This document shows positions 9,625-18,967 of a stretch of DNA of 64,000 nucleotides, one piece after another. The stretch lies in contig NZ_QBUG01000012.1 in the NCBI RefSeq assembly GCF_003058225.1, positions 1-64,000 on the forward strand. The letters run 5' to 3'. Each line of letters starts with the position of its first letter. Within the stretch, counting starts at the first letter, position 1. Source of the DNA: Promicromonospora sp. AC04. Its GTDB lineage: Bacteria > Actinomycetota > Actinomycetes > Actinomycetales > Cellulomonadaceae. The position numbers and the translations under genes were made by a program. The notes under the pieces were generated by a model, which was not told where the DNA came from, did no database searches, and worked only from the letters and a program-made list of their open reading frames with translations.

Positions 9625-10821
9625 TCAGGACGTCAGGGGCACCCACCCCCCGCCGCCCGCTGAGCTGCGCTCGACGGCGTCCAGCACCCGCTGGACCTGC
9701 AGGCCGTCGCTGAACGACGGCGTCGGCTGTCGCCCGACGGCCAGGTCGCCCATCAGGTCCACCACCTGGTGCGTGAACGCGTGCTCGTAGCCGAGGCCGT
9801 GGCCCGGCGGCCACCACGCGCCGCCGTACGGGTGCTCCGGCTCCGTGACGATGATCCGGCGGAAGCCGGCGGTCTGCGGAGCCTCCTCCGCGTCGTAGAA
9901 GTGCAGCAGGTTCATGTCCTCGAAGTCGAAGGCCAGCGAGCCCTTCGACCCGTTGACCTCCAGCCGGATCGCGTTCTTGCGGCCCCAGGCGAAGCGCGTC
10001 GCCTCGAAGCTCGCCAGCCCGCCACCCGACAGCCGCCCGAGGAACACCGCGGCGTCGTCCACCGTCACCTTGCCCGTGCGGCCGCCGTCGGCCACACCCG
10101 ACAGGCCCGAGGACGACGCCGCCTCCGGGCGCTCGTGCACGAAGGTCTCGAGCAGGCCGCTCACCCCCGTGAGCGACTCGCCGGTGACGTACTGCGCCAG
10201 GTCCACCACGTGGGCGCCGATGTCGCCCAGGGCACCAGAGCCGGCCTTCTGCTTGTCGAGGCGCCAGGACATCGGCGCCTGCGGGTCCGCTATCCAGTCC
10301 TGCAGGTACTGCGCGCGCACGTGCCGCACCTGACCGATCCGGCCCTGCTCGACCAGCTGTCGGGCCAGGGCGATCGCGGGCACACGACGGTAGGTGAACC
10401 CCACCATCGCGAGCACGCCCCGCTCGGCCGCGGCCTCGGCGGCGGCGGCCATCGCCTCCGCCTCGGCCACGGTGTTGGCCAGCGGCTTCTCGCACAGGAC
10501 GTGCTTGCCCGCCTCCAGCGCGGCGATCGCGATCTCGGCGTGCGTGTCGCCGGGCGTACAGACGTCGACCAGCCCGACGTCGTCCCTGGTCAGCAGCTCG
10601 CGCCACCCGGTGACGGCGTCGTCCCAGCCCAGGCGCTCGGCCGCGGCGCGGACCGCCGAGGCGTCCCGCCCCGCGACCGCGCGCATGCGCGGCACGAGCG
10701 GCAGGTCGAAGAACCGCGGCGCCGTGCGCCAGGCCTGCGAGTGCGCCGCACCCATGAACGCGTAGCCGGCCATGCCGACCCCGAGCTCGCTGCTCGTACC
10801 AGTACTCGTACCGCTACTCAT
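9625..10821 (-). CDS. Gfo/Idh/MocA family oxidoreductase
   Basis: A 398-residue cytoplasmic NAD(P)-dependent dehydrogenase. The N-terminal Rossmann fold starts GVGMAGYAFMGAAHSQAW, followed by the family EKP motif (LCEKPLANTVAEAEA, about 110-124) and the C-terminal dimerisation sheet with DIGAHVVDLAQYVTGE, where the Asp and His correspond to the catalytic pair. Family members oxidise or reduce hydroxyls of sugars, often at C3. Next to ThuA, DUF1080 and isomerase-like genes the best guess is glycoside 3-oxidoreductase or 3-keto-sugar reductase, but the direction cannot be read from sequence. ATG 10821 has GGAGG upstream. The gene sits 75 nt after the sugar-binding lipoprotein and 52 nt before the ThuA fusion gene. 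Confidence 0.9.
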   Translation of the reverse strand: MSSGTSTGTSSELGVGMAGYAFMGAAHSQAWRTAPRFFDLPLVPRMRAVAGRDASAVRAAAERLGWDDAVTGWRELLTRDDVGLVDVCTPGDTHAEIAIAALEAGKHVLCEKPLANTVAEAEAMAAAAEAAAERGVLAMVGFTYRRVPAIALARQLVEQGRIGQVRHVRAQYLQDWIADPQAPMSWRLDKQKAGSGALGDIGAHVVDLAQYVTGESLTGVSGLLETFVHERPEAASSSGLSGVADGGRTGKVTVDDAAVFLGRLSGGGLASFEATRFAWGRKNAIRLEVNGSKGSLAFDFEDMNLLHFYDAEEAPQTAGFRRIIVTEPEHPYGGAWWPPGHGLGYEHAFTHQVVDLMGDLAVGRQPTPSFSDGLQVQRVLDAVERSSAGGGGWVPLTS

Positions 10822-10896
10822 ACCGCGCCTCCCCCCACTGTTCGCTCACCTGCCGTGTCGCACGCCCGAGCGGGCGTCGTCCGATCCGTCACCGCG

Positions 10897-11952
10897 TCAG
10901 GAGTCGAAGCCGATGGGCAGGTACTCCTCGACGTTGTCCGCCGTGACGACGGGCGCGAAGAGCTGGACCGTGCGCGGCACGCCGATCGATGCGAGGTCGC
11001 TCACCGTCTTGTTCTGGGCGACCAGGCGGGCGAGCTTGACGCCGTCCGCGGCCTGGGTGGAGGGGTAGATGACGGTCGCCTGGACGACGCTGTCACCGGA
11101 CTGGATCAGCTCCATCATGTTGCTGGACCCTGCGCCGCCCACGAGGAAGAACTCGTCGCGGCCGGCGTTCTCGATGGCGGCGAGCACGCCGACGCCCTGG
11201 TCGTCGTCGTGGTTCCAGATGGCGTCGATCTGGGGCTCGGCGGACAGCAGGTTCGCGGCCGCCTCCTCGCCACCCTCGACCGTGAAGTCGGCGGCGACGC
11301 GCGCGTCGACGTCGAGCCCGCAGTCGTCCAGGGCGTCCTTGAAGCCGTCACTGCGGTCGGTCGTCAGCGGCAGGGCATCGATACCGGCGATCTCCGCGAC
11401 CACCGCGTCCGGGTTGTCACCCAGCTGCTCGCAGATGTAGGTACCCGCGCTCACGCCCATGCCGTAGTTGTCGCCCAGCACCGTGGAGCGGGCGGCGAAC
11501 GGGCTGCTGAACTCGCGGTCCACGTTGATGACGGGGATGCCCGCCTCCATGGCCTCCAGTGCCACGTCCGTCAGGGCGGCGCCGTCGAACGGGAGGAGCA
11601 CGATCGCGTCGACCCCCTGCTCGATGAAGCCCTCGATCTGGCTGATCTGCACGTTGACGTCGTTGGTGCCCTCGGCGACCTGAAGATCGACGTCCTCGTA
11701 CTTCTCGGCCTCGGCCCGGGCCGCCGAGGTGATGGCGCCCATCCAGCCGTGGTCGGCGGCCGGGGCGGAGAACCCGATGACCACCTCGTCGCCGGGCTCG
11801 TCGTTCTCGGTCACCGTGACGGGGCCGGTGGCGGTCTCCTCGGTCTCGCGGGGCTCGTTGCTGGTGCAACCGGCGACGACGAGCGCGGTACACGCCACGG
11901 CGACGAGGGCGCCGGACACCCGGCGCGTGCGAACTGCGATAGACGAAGTCAT
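10897..11952 (-). CDS. sugar ABC transporter substrate-binding lipoprotein (ribose type)
   Basis: A 351-residue extracytoplasmic binding protein. The signal ends in the lipobox LVVAGC, so the mature protein is anchored by a lipidated Cys. The fold is the type 1 periplasmic-binding protein (RbsB-like): VVIGFSAPAADHGWMGAITS opens domain 1, GVDAIVLLPFDGAAL and GIPVINVDREF are the usual strands, and DAIWNHDDDQGVGVLAAIE belongs to domain 2. Asp and Arg residues there normally bind sugar hydroxyls. ATG 11952 was chosen over a GTG at 12042 because GGGAG lies 6 nt upstream and the signal peptide then begins properly. The gene is third in the operon after its ATPase and permease. The ligand is unknown; a 3-keto sugar or disaccharide is inferred from context. 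Confidence 0.93.
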   Translation of the reverse strand: MTSSIAVRTRRVSGALVAVACTALVVAGCTSNEPRETEETATGPVTVTENDEPGDEVVIGFSAPAADHGWMGAITSAARAEAEKYEDVDLQVAEGTNDVNVQISQIEGFIEQGVDAIVLLPFDGAALTDVALEAMEAGIPVINVDREFSSPFAARSTVLGDNYGMGVSAGTYICEQLGDNPDAVVAEIAGIDALPLTTDRSDGFKDALDDCGLDVDARVAADFTVEGGEEAAANLLSAEPQIDAIWNHDDDQGVGVLAAIENAGRDEFFLVGGAGSSNMMELIQSGDSVVQATVIYPSTQAADGVKLARLVAQNKTVSDLASIGVPRTVQLFAPVVTADNVEEYLPIGFDS

Positions 11953-12038
11953 GATGATCTCCCTTGATCCGGGGTGAAGCTGGTTGGCTGGCTGGGACAC
12001 GTACTCGGTTGTGTGCTGGCGCCGGGATGACGGCGAGC

Positions 12039-13016
12039 TCATGTGCTCGTCGCCTTCTCACGCGAGGCGAACCACTGCTGCAGCAGCACGGCGACCACGA
12101 TGATCGCGCCCTTGGCGATCGCCTGGACCGAGCTGTCGAGGTTGTTGAGGACGAAGATGTTGGTGAGCGTCGAGAAGATCAGGACGCCCAGGACGGTGCC
12201 GGTGATGGTGCCGCGGCCGCCGGCCAGCAGCGTGCCGCCCACGACGACCGCCGCGATGGCGTCCAGCTCGAGGAGCGTTCCGTGCGTCGAGGACCCGGCA
12301 GTGGTGCGGGCCAGCATGATCACGGCGCCGATTCCCGCCGTCAGCCCGGCGAGCCCGTACAGGTACAGGGTGTGCCGCTTGATCTTGATGCCCGCCAGGC
12401 GGGACGCCTCCGGGTTGCCACCCACCGCGACGGTGCGCCGTCCGAACGTCGTACGGTTCAGCAGGAACCACCCGGCGGCGGCGACCACGACGAAGATCCA
12501 GACGATCGTCGGCAGGCCCAGCGGGCGAGCCTGGAACACGTCGAAGAACGGCTCCACGTCGACGATCTGCGTGCGCCGTCCGGCGATGATCTCGGCGAGG
12601 CCGCGGGCCGCGGCCAGCATGGCGAGCGTCGCGATGAACGCCGGGACCTTGCCGTACGCGATGAGCGCGCCGTTCACCAGACCCGCGGCCAGGCCGACGG
12701 CCAGAGCGGTGACCACGATGACCCACCAGCCGTAGTCCTCGGCCATGTACTGGGTCGACAGGGTCGAGGCCCAGATCGATGCCAGGCCCAGCACCGCGCC
12801 CACCGACAGGTCGATGCCACCGGACGTGATGACGAAGGTCATGCCGATGCTCACCACGCCGGTCACTGCCGCGAGGCTGAGGATGGTGGTGAGGTTGCCG
12901 GGGCTCATGAATCGCTCGCCGGCGGTCACCGCTCCCACGACGACCAGGAGGATCAGGGCGAACACGAGGCCACCCATTCGCAGGGCTGGGCCCATGAGAC
13001 CCGATCGTGCGCTCAC
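12039..13016 (-). CDS. sugar ABC transporter permease (RbsC family)
   Basis: A 325-residue inner-membrane permease with about eight to ten hydrophobic segments (for example MGGLVFALILLVVVGAVTAG and TIVWIFVVVAAAGWFLL). The family signature SGGIDLSVGAVLGLASIWAS lies at about residues 64-83, and VAVGGNPEASRLAGIKIKRH is the cytoplasmic loop typical of ribose/xylose-type permeases. GTG 13016 overlaps the TGA of the ATPase gene by 4 nt (GTGA), with GGAAGG upstream, so the two are translationally coupled. One permease gene suggests a homodimer, as in the ribose system. Confidence 0.94.
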   Translation of the reverse strand: MSARSGLMGPALRMGGLVFALILLVVVGAVTAGERFMSPGNLTTILSLAAVTGVVSIGMTFVITSGGIDLSVGAVLGLASIWASTLSTQYMAEDYGWWVIVVTALAVGLAAGLVNGALIAYGKVPAFIATLAMLAAARGLAEIIAGRRTQIVDVEPFFDVFQARPLGLPTIVWIFVVVAAAGWFLLNRTTFGRRTVAVGGNPEASRLAGIKIKRHTLYLYGLAGLTAGIGAVIMLARTTAGSSTHGTLLELDAIAAVVVGGTLLAGGRGTITGTVLGVLIFSTLTNIFVLNNLDSSVQAIAKGAIIVVAVLLQQWFASREKATST

Positions 13017-14539
13017 GCGACACTTCCTTCCATGACCAGGTCGAGCACGGCGTGCTCGTCGATTTCGCGGGCCGGGCCCTCGTGGACCGCCTTGCCGTCG
13101 GAGATGACCAGCACGCGGTCCGCGAGGCCGAGCACCTCGGGGATCTCGCTGGACACGACGACCACGGCCGCGCCGTCGTCGGCCAGGCGGCGGATCAGGC
13201 TGTAGATCTCGGCGCGCGCGCCGACGTCGACGCCGCGGGTGGGCTCGTCGAGCAGGAGGACGCGGCAGCCGTGCACGAGCCAGCGGGCGAGCAGCGCCTT
13301 CTGCTGGTTGCCGCCCGACAGGGTGCGCGCGTTGCGGTCCACCGAGGCGGGCCGCAGGTCGAGCGCCTCGACCTGCTCACGCGCCGCGGCACGCTCGGCG
13401 CCCTCGTCGAGCAGTCCCCCGCGCGCGATACGCGCGAAGGTGGACAGGGTGATGTTGCGGTACACGGGCTCGTCCAAGAGCAGGCCCTGGCTCTTGCGCT
13501 CCTCGGGGCACAGGCCAACGCCTGCCGCGACGGCCGCGTCCACACCTGAACGCAGGCGCTTGCCGCCCACGCGCACGCTGCCCGACGTCGACCGCCGGGC
13601 CCCGTAGATCGTCTCCAGGATCTCGGAGCGGCCCGAACCGACCAGGCCCGCCAGGCCGACGATCTCGCCGGCCCGGACCGTGAGGGAAACGTCGTTGAAG
13701 ACGTCGCCGAGCCCGAGGTCCTCGACCTCCAGGACGGGCGCGGCGCCCTCCGGGACGCCGGGGCGGTCGGGGAACGCGTACTCGACCGCGCGGCCCGTCA
13801 TGAGCTTGATCAGGTCGTTCGTCGGCGTGTCCGCGACGAGGAGGCTCGTCGCGACGGTCCGGCCGTCCTTGAGCACGGTGATCCGGTCGCCGAGCTGCCG
13901 GATCTCCTCCAGCCGGTGCGAGATGTAGACGACGGCGACGCCGTCCGCGGTGAGCTCGCGCACGATGCGGTGGAGGTTGCCGACCTCCTCGGAGTCCAGC
14001 ACGGCAGACGGCTCGTCCATGACGACGACGCGCGCGTCGCGCGACAGCGCCCGGGCCAGCGAGACGATCTGCTTGCCCGCGGCGGGCAGGCGGCCGACCT
14101 CGCGGTGCGGCGTGATCTCCGGGTGCCCGAGGCGCTGCATGATCTCGCGGGTACGACGCGCGGCGTCGGACCGGCGGCTGACGCCGCCCCGCGCGAGCTC
14201 GTGCCCGAGGTAGATGTTCTCGGCGACGGTCAGGCCGTCCACGACGTCGAGCTCCTGATAGATCGTCGCGATGCCGAGCTTCAGGGCTGCGACGGGGTCC
14301 GGGATGGTGACCGGCTCCTCATCGAGCAGGATCTCGCCCGCCGTTGGCTGGTGGGCCCCGGCCAGGATCTTGATCAGGGTGGACTTGCCTGCCCCGTTCT
14401 GGCCCAGCAGGCAGTGCACCTCGCCGGGGCGGACCTCGAGGTCCACGCCGTCGAGCGCTCGCGCGCCGGGGAATTCCTTCACGATGCCACGCATACGCAG
14501 CAGAGGCTCCACCGCCTCATGGGGGTCCGCATCGACCAT
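13013..14539 (-). CDS. sugar ABC transporter ATP-binding protein (two NBDs, RbsA/MglA type)
   Basis: A 508-residue tandem ATPase. NBD1 has Walker A GQNGAGKST (about 45-53) and Walker B VVMDEPSAVLD, but its signature is weakened: where LSGGxxQ is expected there is LPAAGKQIVSLARAL. NBD2 shows the degenerate Walker A GLVGSGRSE usual in this family, signature LSGGNQQKALLARWL and Walker B LLLDEPTRGVD. It energises uptake through the adjacent permease. This is the first gene of the 13-kb operon. ATG 14539 follows a consensus-like promoter by only 6 nt after the -10 (TACGTT), so the mRNA should be leaderless; the open frame upstream of it antisense to the ROK gene is not real. Regulation by the divergent ROK protein is indicated by the operator at 14556-14583. 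Confidence 0.94.
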   Translation of the reverse strand: MVDADPHEAVEPLLRMRGIVKEFPGARALDGVDLEVRPGEVHCLLGQNGAGKSTLIKILAGAHQPTAGEILLDEEPVTIPDPVAALKLGIATIYQELDVVDGLTVAENIYLGHELARGGVSRRSDAARRTREIMQRLGHPEITPHREVGRLPAAGKQIVSLARALSRDARVVVMDEPSAVLDSEEVGNLHRIVRELTADGVAVVYISHRLEEIRQLGDRITVLKDGRTVATSLLVADTPTNDLIKLMTGRAVEYAFPDRPGVPEGAAPVLEVEDLGLGDVFNDVSLTVRAGEIVGLAGLVGSGRSEILETIYGARRSTSGSVRVGGKRLRSGVDAAVAAGVGLCPEERKSQGLLLDEPVYRNITLSTFARIARGGLLDEGAERAAAREQVEALDLRPASVDRNARTLSGGNQQKALLARWLVHGCRVLLLDEPTRGVDVGARAEIYSLIRRLADDGAAVVVVSSEIPEVLGLADRVLVISDGKAVHEGPAREIDEHAVLDLVMEGSVA

Positions 14540-14545
14540 GTATCG

Positions 14546-14583
14546 AACGTAGAGGGACTTTTGGCGATCGTCAAGCAAAAGTC
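14546..14583 (-). promoter_or_regulatory. promoter and ROK-type operator of the sugar operon
   Basis: Minus-strand promoter: TTGACG (14569-14574), a 17-nt spacer and TACGTT (14546-14551), then 6 nt to ATG. Over the -35 lies an inverted repeat with arms GACTTTTG (14556-14563) and CAAAAGTC (14576-14583), separated by 12 nt, a good size and position for a repressor operator. A 23/28 identical copy with the same promoter geometry is at 18978-19005. A third half-like GACTTTG lies at 14586-14592, toward the ROK gene. Confidence 0.8.
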
Positions 14584-14614
14584 GAGACTTTGTTGGCCAT
14601 GATTGACTAGAGAC

Positions 14615-15796
14615 ATGGTGGAAGTGGCACGAGAAGTGGTCCAGCAGGTACCCAAGGTGTCCGGGGCGGGCGATATGTTCCAGCTCCTGCGCGACGGGCG
14701 ACCCCGCACGCGAGCGGACCTCGCGGCCGTCACGGGGCAGGCGCGGTCGACGGTCGCGGCGCGCATCGACCTGCTCATGGCGGCGGGGCTCATCGCCCCG
14801 GCGGGCGAGGCGACGTCGACCGGCGGGCGGCCGCCCGCGACCTTCGCGTTCGCCCCGTCCGCCCAGGTCGTGCTGGGTGTCGACCTCGGTGCGACGCATG
14901 CGCGGCTCGCCGTGACCGACCTCGCCTCCAACATCCTGGCGCAGCGCGACCTGCCCCTGCTGATCACGGACGGGCCGGGTCCCGTGCTCGACCGGGTGGC
15001 CGAGACCGGTGCCGAGCTGCTGCGCGAGGCCGGCCGGTCCACCAGCGAGCTCGCCGGGGTCGGCGTCGGCCTGCCCGGGCCCGTGGAGCACGCCACCGGC
15101 AAGCCGAACAACCCGCCGATCATGCCGGGCTGGGACGACGCCGACGTCCCCGCGATCCTCGGCGCCCGGTTCCACGCGCCGGTGCTCGTGGACAACGACG
15201 TGAACATCATGGCCCTCGGCGAGCACCGGACGGCCTGGCCCGGCGTCGCCGACCTGCTGTTCGTCAAGGTCGCCACCGGTATCGGCGCCGGGATCATCGC
15301 CGACGGCGCGCTGCGGCGCGGCGCCCAGGGCTCCGCGGGCGACATCGGGCACGTCGCCGTCCCCGGCGTCACCGACATCGTGTGCCGGTGCGGCAACGTC
15401 GGGTGCCTGGAGGCCATCGCCAGCGGGCAGGCCGTCGCCAACAAGCTGGAGGGTGCGAAGACGCCCGCCGACGTCGTCGCGCTGGTGCGGTCGGGCGACG
15501 TCGCCGCGAGCCAGGCGGTCCGCCAGGCCGGCCGGGAGATCGGCGCGGTGCTCGCCACGAGCGTCAGCCTGCTCAACCCGTCGATGATCGTGATCGGCGG
15601 CATCCTGGCCGACGCCGGGGAGCACATCGTGGCCGGCATCCGCGAGGTGGTCTACCAGCGGTCCCTGCCCCTGGCGACCCAGCACCTGCGCATCGTCACG
15701 GCCCGCACCGGTACGCAGGCGGGTGTGCTCGGCGCGAGCGCCATGGCCGTGGACCAGGCGCTCTCCTCGGAGGCGGTAGACCGCCTGGTCGCCTGA
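14615..15796 (+). CDS. ROK family transcriptional regulator
   Basis: A 393-residue regulator. An N-terminal winged-helix region (about 20-70; RTRADLAAVTGQARSTVAARIDLL as two helices with the recognition segment ARSTVAARI) precedes a ROK sugar-kinase-like domain (from about 85; GVDLGATHARLAVTD). The ROK signature and zinc site are present as CRCGNVGCLEAIASG (about 256-270), with the Asp-Asn loop VDNDVNIMALGE. ROK repressors leave DNA when a sugar binds. Divergent to the ABC operon, it shares a 75-nt intergenic region holding the operator, so it most likely represses the operon, itself and the DUF1080 gene downstream. ATG 14615 lacks a clear ribosome site. A convergent hairpin at 15815-15885 ends it. 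Confidence 0.92.
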   Translation: MVEVAREVVQQVPKVSGAGDMFQLLRDGRPRTRADLAAVTGQARSTVAARIDLLMAAGLIAPAGEATSTGGRPPATFAFAPSAQVVLGVDLGATHARLAVTDLASNILAQRDLPLLITDGPGPVLDRVAETGAELLREAGRSTSELAGVGVGLPGPVEHATGKPNNPPIMPGWDDADVPAILGARFHAPVLVDNDVNIMALGEHRTAWPGVADLLFVKVATGIGAGIIADGALRRGAQGSAGDIGHVAVPGVTDIVCRCGNVGCLEAIASGQAVANKLEGAKTPADVVALVRSGDVAASQAVRQAGREIGAVLATSVSLLNPSMIVIGGILADAGEHIVAGIREVVYQRSLPLATQHLRIVTARTGTQAGVLGASAMAVDQALSSEAVDRLVA

Positions 15797-15814
15797 CCAC
15801 GCACCCCTCCCCCG

Positions 15815-15885
15815 CCGAGATAGAACCAGGGCGAGATGGAACCCCAGTAACGCTGGGGTTCCATCTCGCCCTGGTTCTATCTCGG
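15815..15885. terminator. 33-bp perfect palindromic terminator (GATAGAACC family)
   Basis: Perfect 33-bp arms (15815-15847 and 15853-15885) around a 5-nt loop TAACG lie between convergent genes. The arms begin CCGAGATAGAACCAGGGCGA, closely related to palindromes near 36225, 53992 and 57250, so this belongs to a dispersed family as well as being a terminator. Confidence 0.85.
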
Positions 15886-15890
15886 CAGGG

Positions 15891-18800
15891 TCAGTCCAGG
15901 TTCTTCACCCGGACGTCGCGGTAGTAGATCGTCTCCCCGCCCCCGTGGTTCTGGAGGCCCACGTACCCCTGGGCGAGGTCACGCGCAGGATCGGTGCTGA
16001 CGAAGTCGTTCACCAGCACCCCGTTGAGGAGGACCTTGATGGTCTGCCCCACTACCCGGATCTCGTAGGAGTTCCAGGAGCCCGGCGGGTTCAGCGCCCG
16101 CTCCACGGCCTCCGGGTCCGCACCCTGGAAGGTGTAGATCGCCCCGGTGGTGCGGTCTGGCTCGTCGCTCGCGTCGACCTGGATCTCGTAGCCCTGGTTC
16201 ACGGCGACCCACGGGTCGTTCCCCGGGTTCGGGAAGCCGACGAAGATGCCGCCGTTGTCGTCCTTCACGAGCTTCCAGTCCAGCTTGAGGCTGTACTGCC
16301 CCAGCTCCTGGCCCGTGTACCAGAGCAGACCCATTCCCCCGGTGCTGCGGATCGAGCAGTCGGCCTGGCGGCCGAACGAGCCGGCGCCCGCCAGGCGCCA
16401 CCCGTCAAGGGACTCCAGGGTGCCGTCGAACAGGGCCTGGTAGCCCCGCTCGTAGCGCTCCGGGGTGCAGATGTCCGCGGCGCCGGCCCCGACCTTGAGA
16501 GCGTCGAGGTTGACGTTGCCGTCGTCGTCCTCGTCGTAGCGCAGGGTGATCGTGTTGACGCCCTTCTTCAGCGGCAGGTCGCGTGTGGCCGTGGCCCACG
16601 TCTTCCAGTCGCCCGTGGACTCCAGCGCCCACGGCTCGACCTCCTGGCCGTTGACCAGCACCGATACCTCCTTGGTGCCCTGGAACGGGTTGGGACCGTT
16701 CGAGTAGCGCAGGCTCACGGGCTGGGTGCCCGTGCGCTTGACGGTGATGGTGAAGGTCGCCGAGGCGCCCGGGCTCGTGAAGCCGGCCGCGAATCCGGAG
16801 CCCGAGTACCCGCTGTGCTCGGTGGCCACGTTCGCGGAGCCGCGGAGCGTCGCCTCCTCGGCCTCGTGATACCCGCGCTCGGCGGGGGCCGTGTAGCCCG
16901 GGATCGCGTTGAGCGTGTACCAGGCCTCGGTGTTCCACAGCTCGCGGCCCTCGGCGTCCGCGAACGGGCGCGGGCTGCGCAGATGCACCACGCGGCCGGG
17001 CTCGAGCCCGTCCACGGTGAGCGTGACCTTCGTACGGTCGCGGGAGACCTTGGCGCCCGCGACGAACAGCGGCCGCTCGTCGATCTTCGGCCCGCCGTAG
17101 GCGCGCGTGGGCACGTAACGCCAGTGGTCCATCCGGTACGCCGCGTTGGGGTTCTCGGCGATCTTGGCCACCGCCTCGTCCGACAGCGGCTGCGTGTACT
17201 CGACCACGAACCCGTTCGTGATGGCGCGCATCTCGGTCATGTCGAAGGCGTCCTCGCCGTTCGGCACGAGCTTCTGCAGGCCGTAGCGCAGCTTGCCCGG
17301 CTCGCTCCAGTTACCGCCCTCGCCGATGCCGCCCACGTACAGGGCGCCGTCGGGCCCGACGACGGTGCGGTTGACGCCCGCCTCCAGACCGGCCGAGTGC
17401 CGGAACACCGCGCCCTGGTACTCGCCGTCGACCTGCTCCAGGAAGCCGCGCTGCAGGCCGCCGTAGGTGACGTCACCGAACACCAGCTGGCCCTCGTAGG
17501 GACCCTCCTCCAGCAGCACCGGCGCGCTCGGCGAGTTGCCGATCTCGTTCTGCGGCACCCACAGGGCCGGCGCCGACACGGGCTCGGCGTCGTACGGGCC
17601 CGAGGGGTTGGTGAAGTGGTTGAAGAACTTGCCCTCCTCGATGTGCACCAGCTTGGAGCTGGGCAGCCAGGCACCCTGGTTGTCCATCACGAACATCTCG
17701 CCGTCCGGGCCCTTGACCATGCCGTTGGGCGTGCGCAGACCGCCGGCGACGTACTCGACCTCACCGGTCCTGCGGTCGATCCGGATGGCCGTGCCGCGGT
17801 TCTCGGCGGGCTGCGGGTCCGTGGTGGCACCGCCGTTGTTGATGGCCACCGACAGGTTGACGTAGAAGTAATTCCTGTCGTGCAGCAGGCCGAAGGCGAA
17901 CTCGTGGAAGTTGCCGCCGAACGGCCACTCGGCCACGGTGCGGTGGTCGTCGTAGAAGCCGTCGCCGTCGGGGTCGGTGAGCTCGGTGAGCTTGTCGCGC
18001 TCGGAGACGTAGATCGACTCCCCGATCACGGCCACGCCCATCGGGTTGAACAGGTCGGTGGCGACCTTCTCGACGGTGACCTGGTCCTTGGAGGTGTCAC
18101 CGGTGACGTTGTCGAGCAGGAAGACCTCGCCCGGCTCCGGGTCCTCGACCCAGCCGCCGGGGCTCACCGAGCCGGACGTGAGCACGGCGAGGCGGTCGTC
18201 GTCGGTCCAGTCGAGTCCGGCGACCATGGGCTCGAAGCCCTCGGGTCGCAGGTCGGTGAGGGTGTAGCCCGGGTAGACGGAGTCGAGGCGCATGCCGTCG
18301 CCCGCCGACTCGTCCTGGCCCTCGCAGTACTTGGTGCCCGGGGCCGTAACGCGTACGACGCCGGCCTCGGTGCTCAGCACGCTCTGCGGGACGACGACGA
18401 AGTCGGTGGCACCCGGCGGCCGCCACTCGAGCCGGAGCACGTTGTCGCCCCCGTTCTCGAAGTACTCCACGCGCAGGTCGTGGAACCCGGCCTCGAGAGC
18501 TACGGTGCCCTCCTTCGGCTCCGCCCCGTGCAGGCCGTCATGGTCGATGACGACTTGGTCGTCGATGACCAGGCGCGAGCCGTCGTCGCTGGTGAGCCGG
18601 AACTCGTAGTTGCCGGCTGCCGGGACGTCCAGGTTGGCGAGCGCGTGGGCGATGAAGTGTTCGCTCATCCCGAAGTCCGCGTCCGTCGCGTAGTCGATGG
18701 TCGGGGCGAGCCGGTCGACGTTCGGGGTCTGACCCGAGCGGAGCGTGCACAGCTCGCTGAGATCGCGAGCCAGGTCGTAGGTGCGGAGGGTGACGCCTGG

Positions 18801-18932
18801 TTCCTGGGGCGGCAGATCGTCCGCCGCCGTCGCGGCGGGGACCGTCCCGGCCAGCATCACCGCTGTCAGTGCCACGGCGGTCGCGCCTGCGGCTGCCTGT
18901 CTCGTGCGGGAATTGGTTCCACGTTGTCGCAT
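15891..18932 (-). CDS. secreted PA14 - dehydrogenase propeller - CBM - DUF1080 protein
   Basis: A 1013-residue exported protein. Order: Sec signal (1-36); PA14 sugar-binding domain (about 50-195; YEFRLTSDDGSRLVIDDQVV); beta-propeller sugar dehydrogenase-like region (about 207-615; FGGNFHEFAFGLLHDRNYFY, GGLRTPNGMVKGPDGEMFV); CBM6/35-like sandwich (about 690-810); C-terminal DUF1080 domain (about 815-1012; GWRLAGAGSFGRQADCSIRS, DNGGIFVGFPNPGNDPW, GSWNSYEIRVVGQTIKVLLN). DUF1080 proteins hydrolyse or hydrate 3-keto-glycosides, so one polypeptide may both make and cleave the 3-keto sugar. ATG 18932 has GAGGAG 5 nt upstream. Its promoter carries the same operator as the ABC operon although it is transcribed separately beyond the convergent ROK gene. 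The dehydrogenase activity is inferred from fold; cofactor residues were not verified. Confidence 0.87.
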   Translation of the reverse strand: MRQRGTNSRTRQAAAGATAVALTAVMLAGTVPAATAADDLPPQEPGVTLRTYDLARDLSELCTLRSGQTPNVDRLAPTIDYATDADFGMSEHFIAHALANLDVPAAGNYEFRLTSDDGSRLVIDDQVVIDHDGLHGAEPKEGTVALEAGFHDLRVEYFENGGDNVLRLEWRPPGATDFVVVPQSVLSTEAGVVRVTAPGTKYCEGQDESAGDGMRLDSVYPGYTLTDLRPEGFEPMVAGLDWTDDDRLAVLTSGSVSPGGWVEDPEPGEVFLLDNVTGDTSKDQVTVEKVATDLFNPMGVAVIGESIYVSERDKLTELTDPDGDGFYDDHRTVAEWPFGGNFHEFAFGLLHDRNYFYVNLSVAINNGGATTDPQPAENRGTAIRIDRRTGEVEYVAGGLRTPNGMVKGPDGEMFVMDNQGAWLPSSKLVHIEEGKFFNHFTNPSGPYDAEPVSAPALWVPQNEIGNSPSAPVLLEEGPYEGQLVFGDVTYGGLQRGFLEQVDGEYQGAVFRHSAGLEAGVNRTVVGPDGALYVGGIGEGGNWSEPGKLRYGLQKLVPNGEDAFDMTEMRAITNGFVVEYTQPLSDEAVAKIAENPNAAYRMDHWRYVPTRAYGGPKIDERPLFVAGAKVSRDRTKVTLTVDGLEPGRVVHLRSPRPFADAEGRELWNTEAWYTLNAIPGYTAPAERGYHEAEEATLRGSANVATEHSGYSGSGFAAGFTSPGASATFTITVKRTGTQPVSLRYSNGPNPFQGTKEVSVLVNGQEVEPWALESTGDWKTWATATRDLPLKKGVNTITLRYDEDDDGNVNLDALKVGAGAADICTPERYERGYQALFDGTLESLDGWRLAGAGSFGRQADCSIRSTGGMGLLWYTGQELGQYSLKLDWKLVKDDNGGIFVGFPNPGNDPWVAVNQGYEIQVDASDEPDRTTGAIYTFQGADPEAVERALNPPGSWNSYEIRVVGQTIKVLLNGVLVNDFVSTDPARDLAQGYVGLQNHGGGETIYYRDVRVKNLD

Positions 18933-18967
18933 GAGCTCTCCTCGGTCGGCGTTGACCTTGCGGCTAG

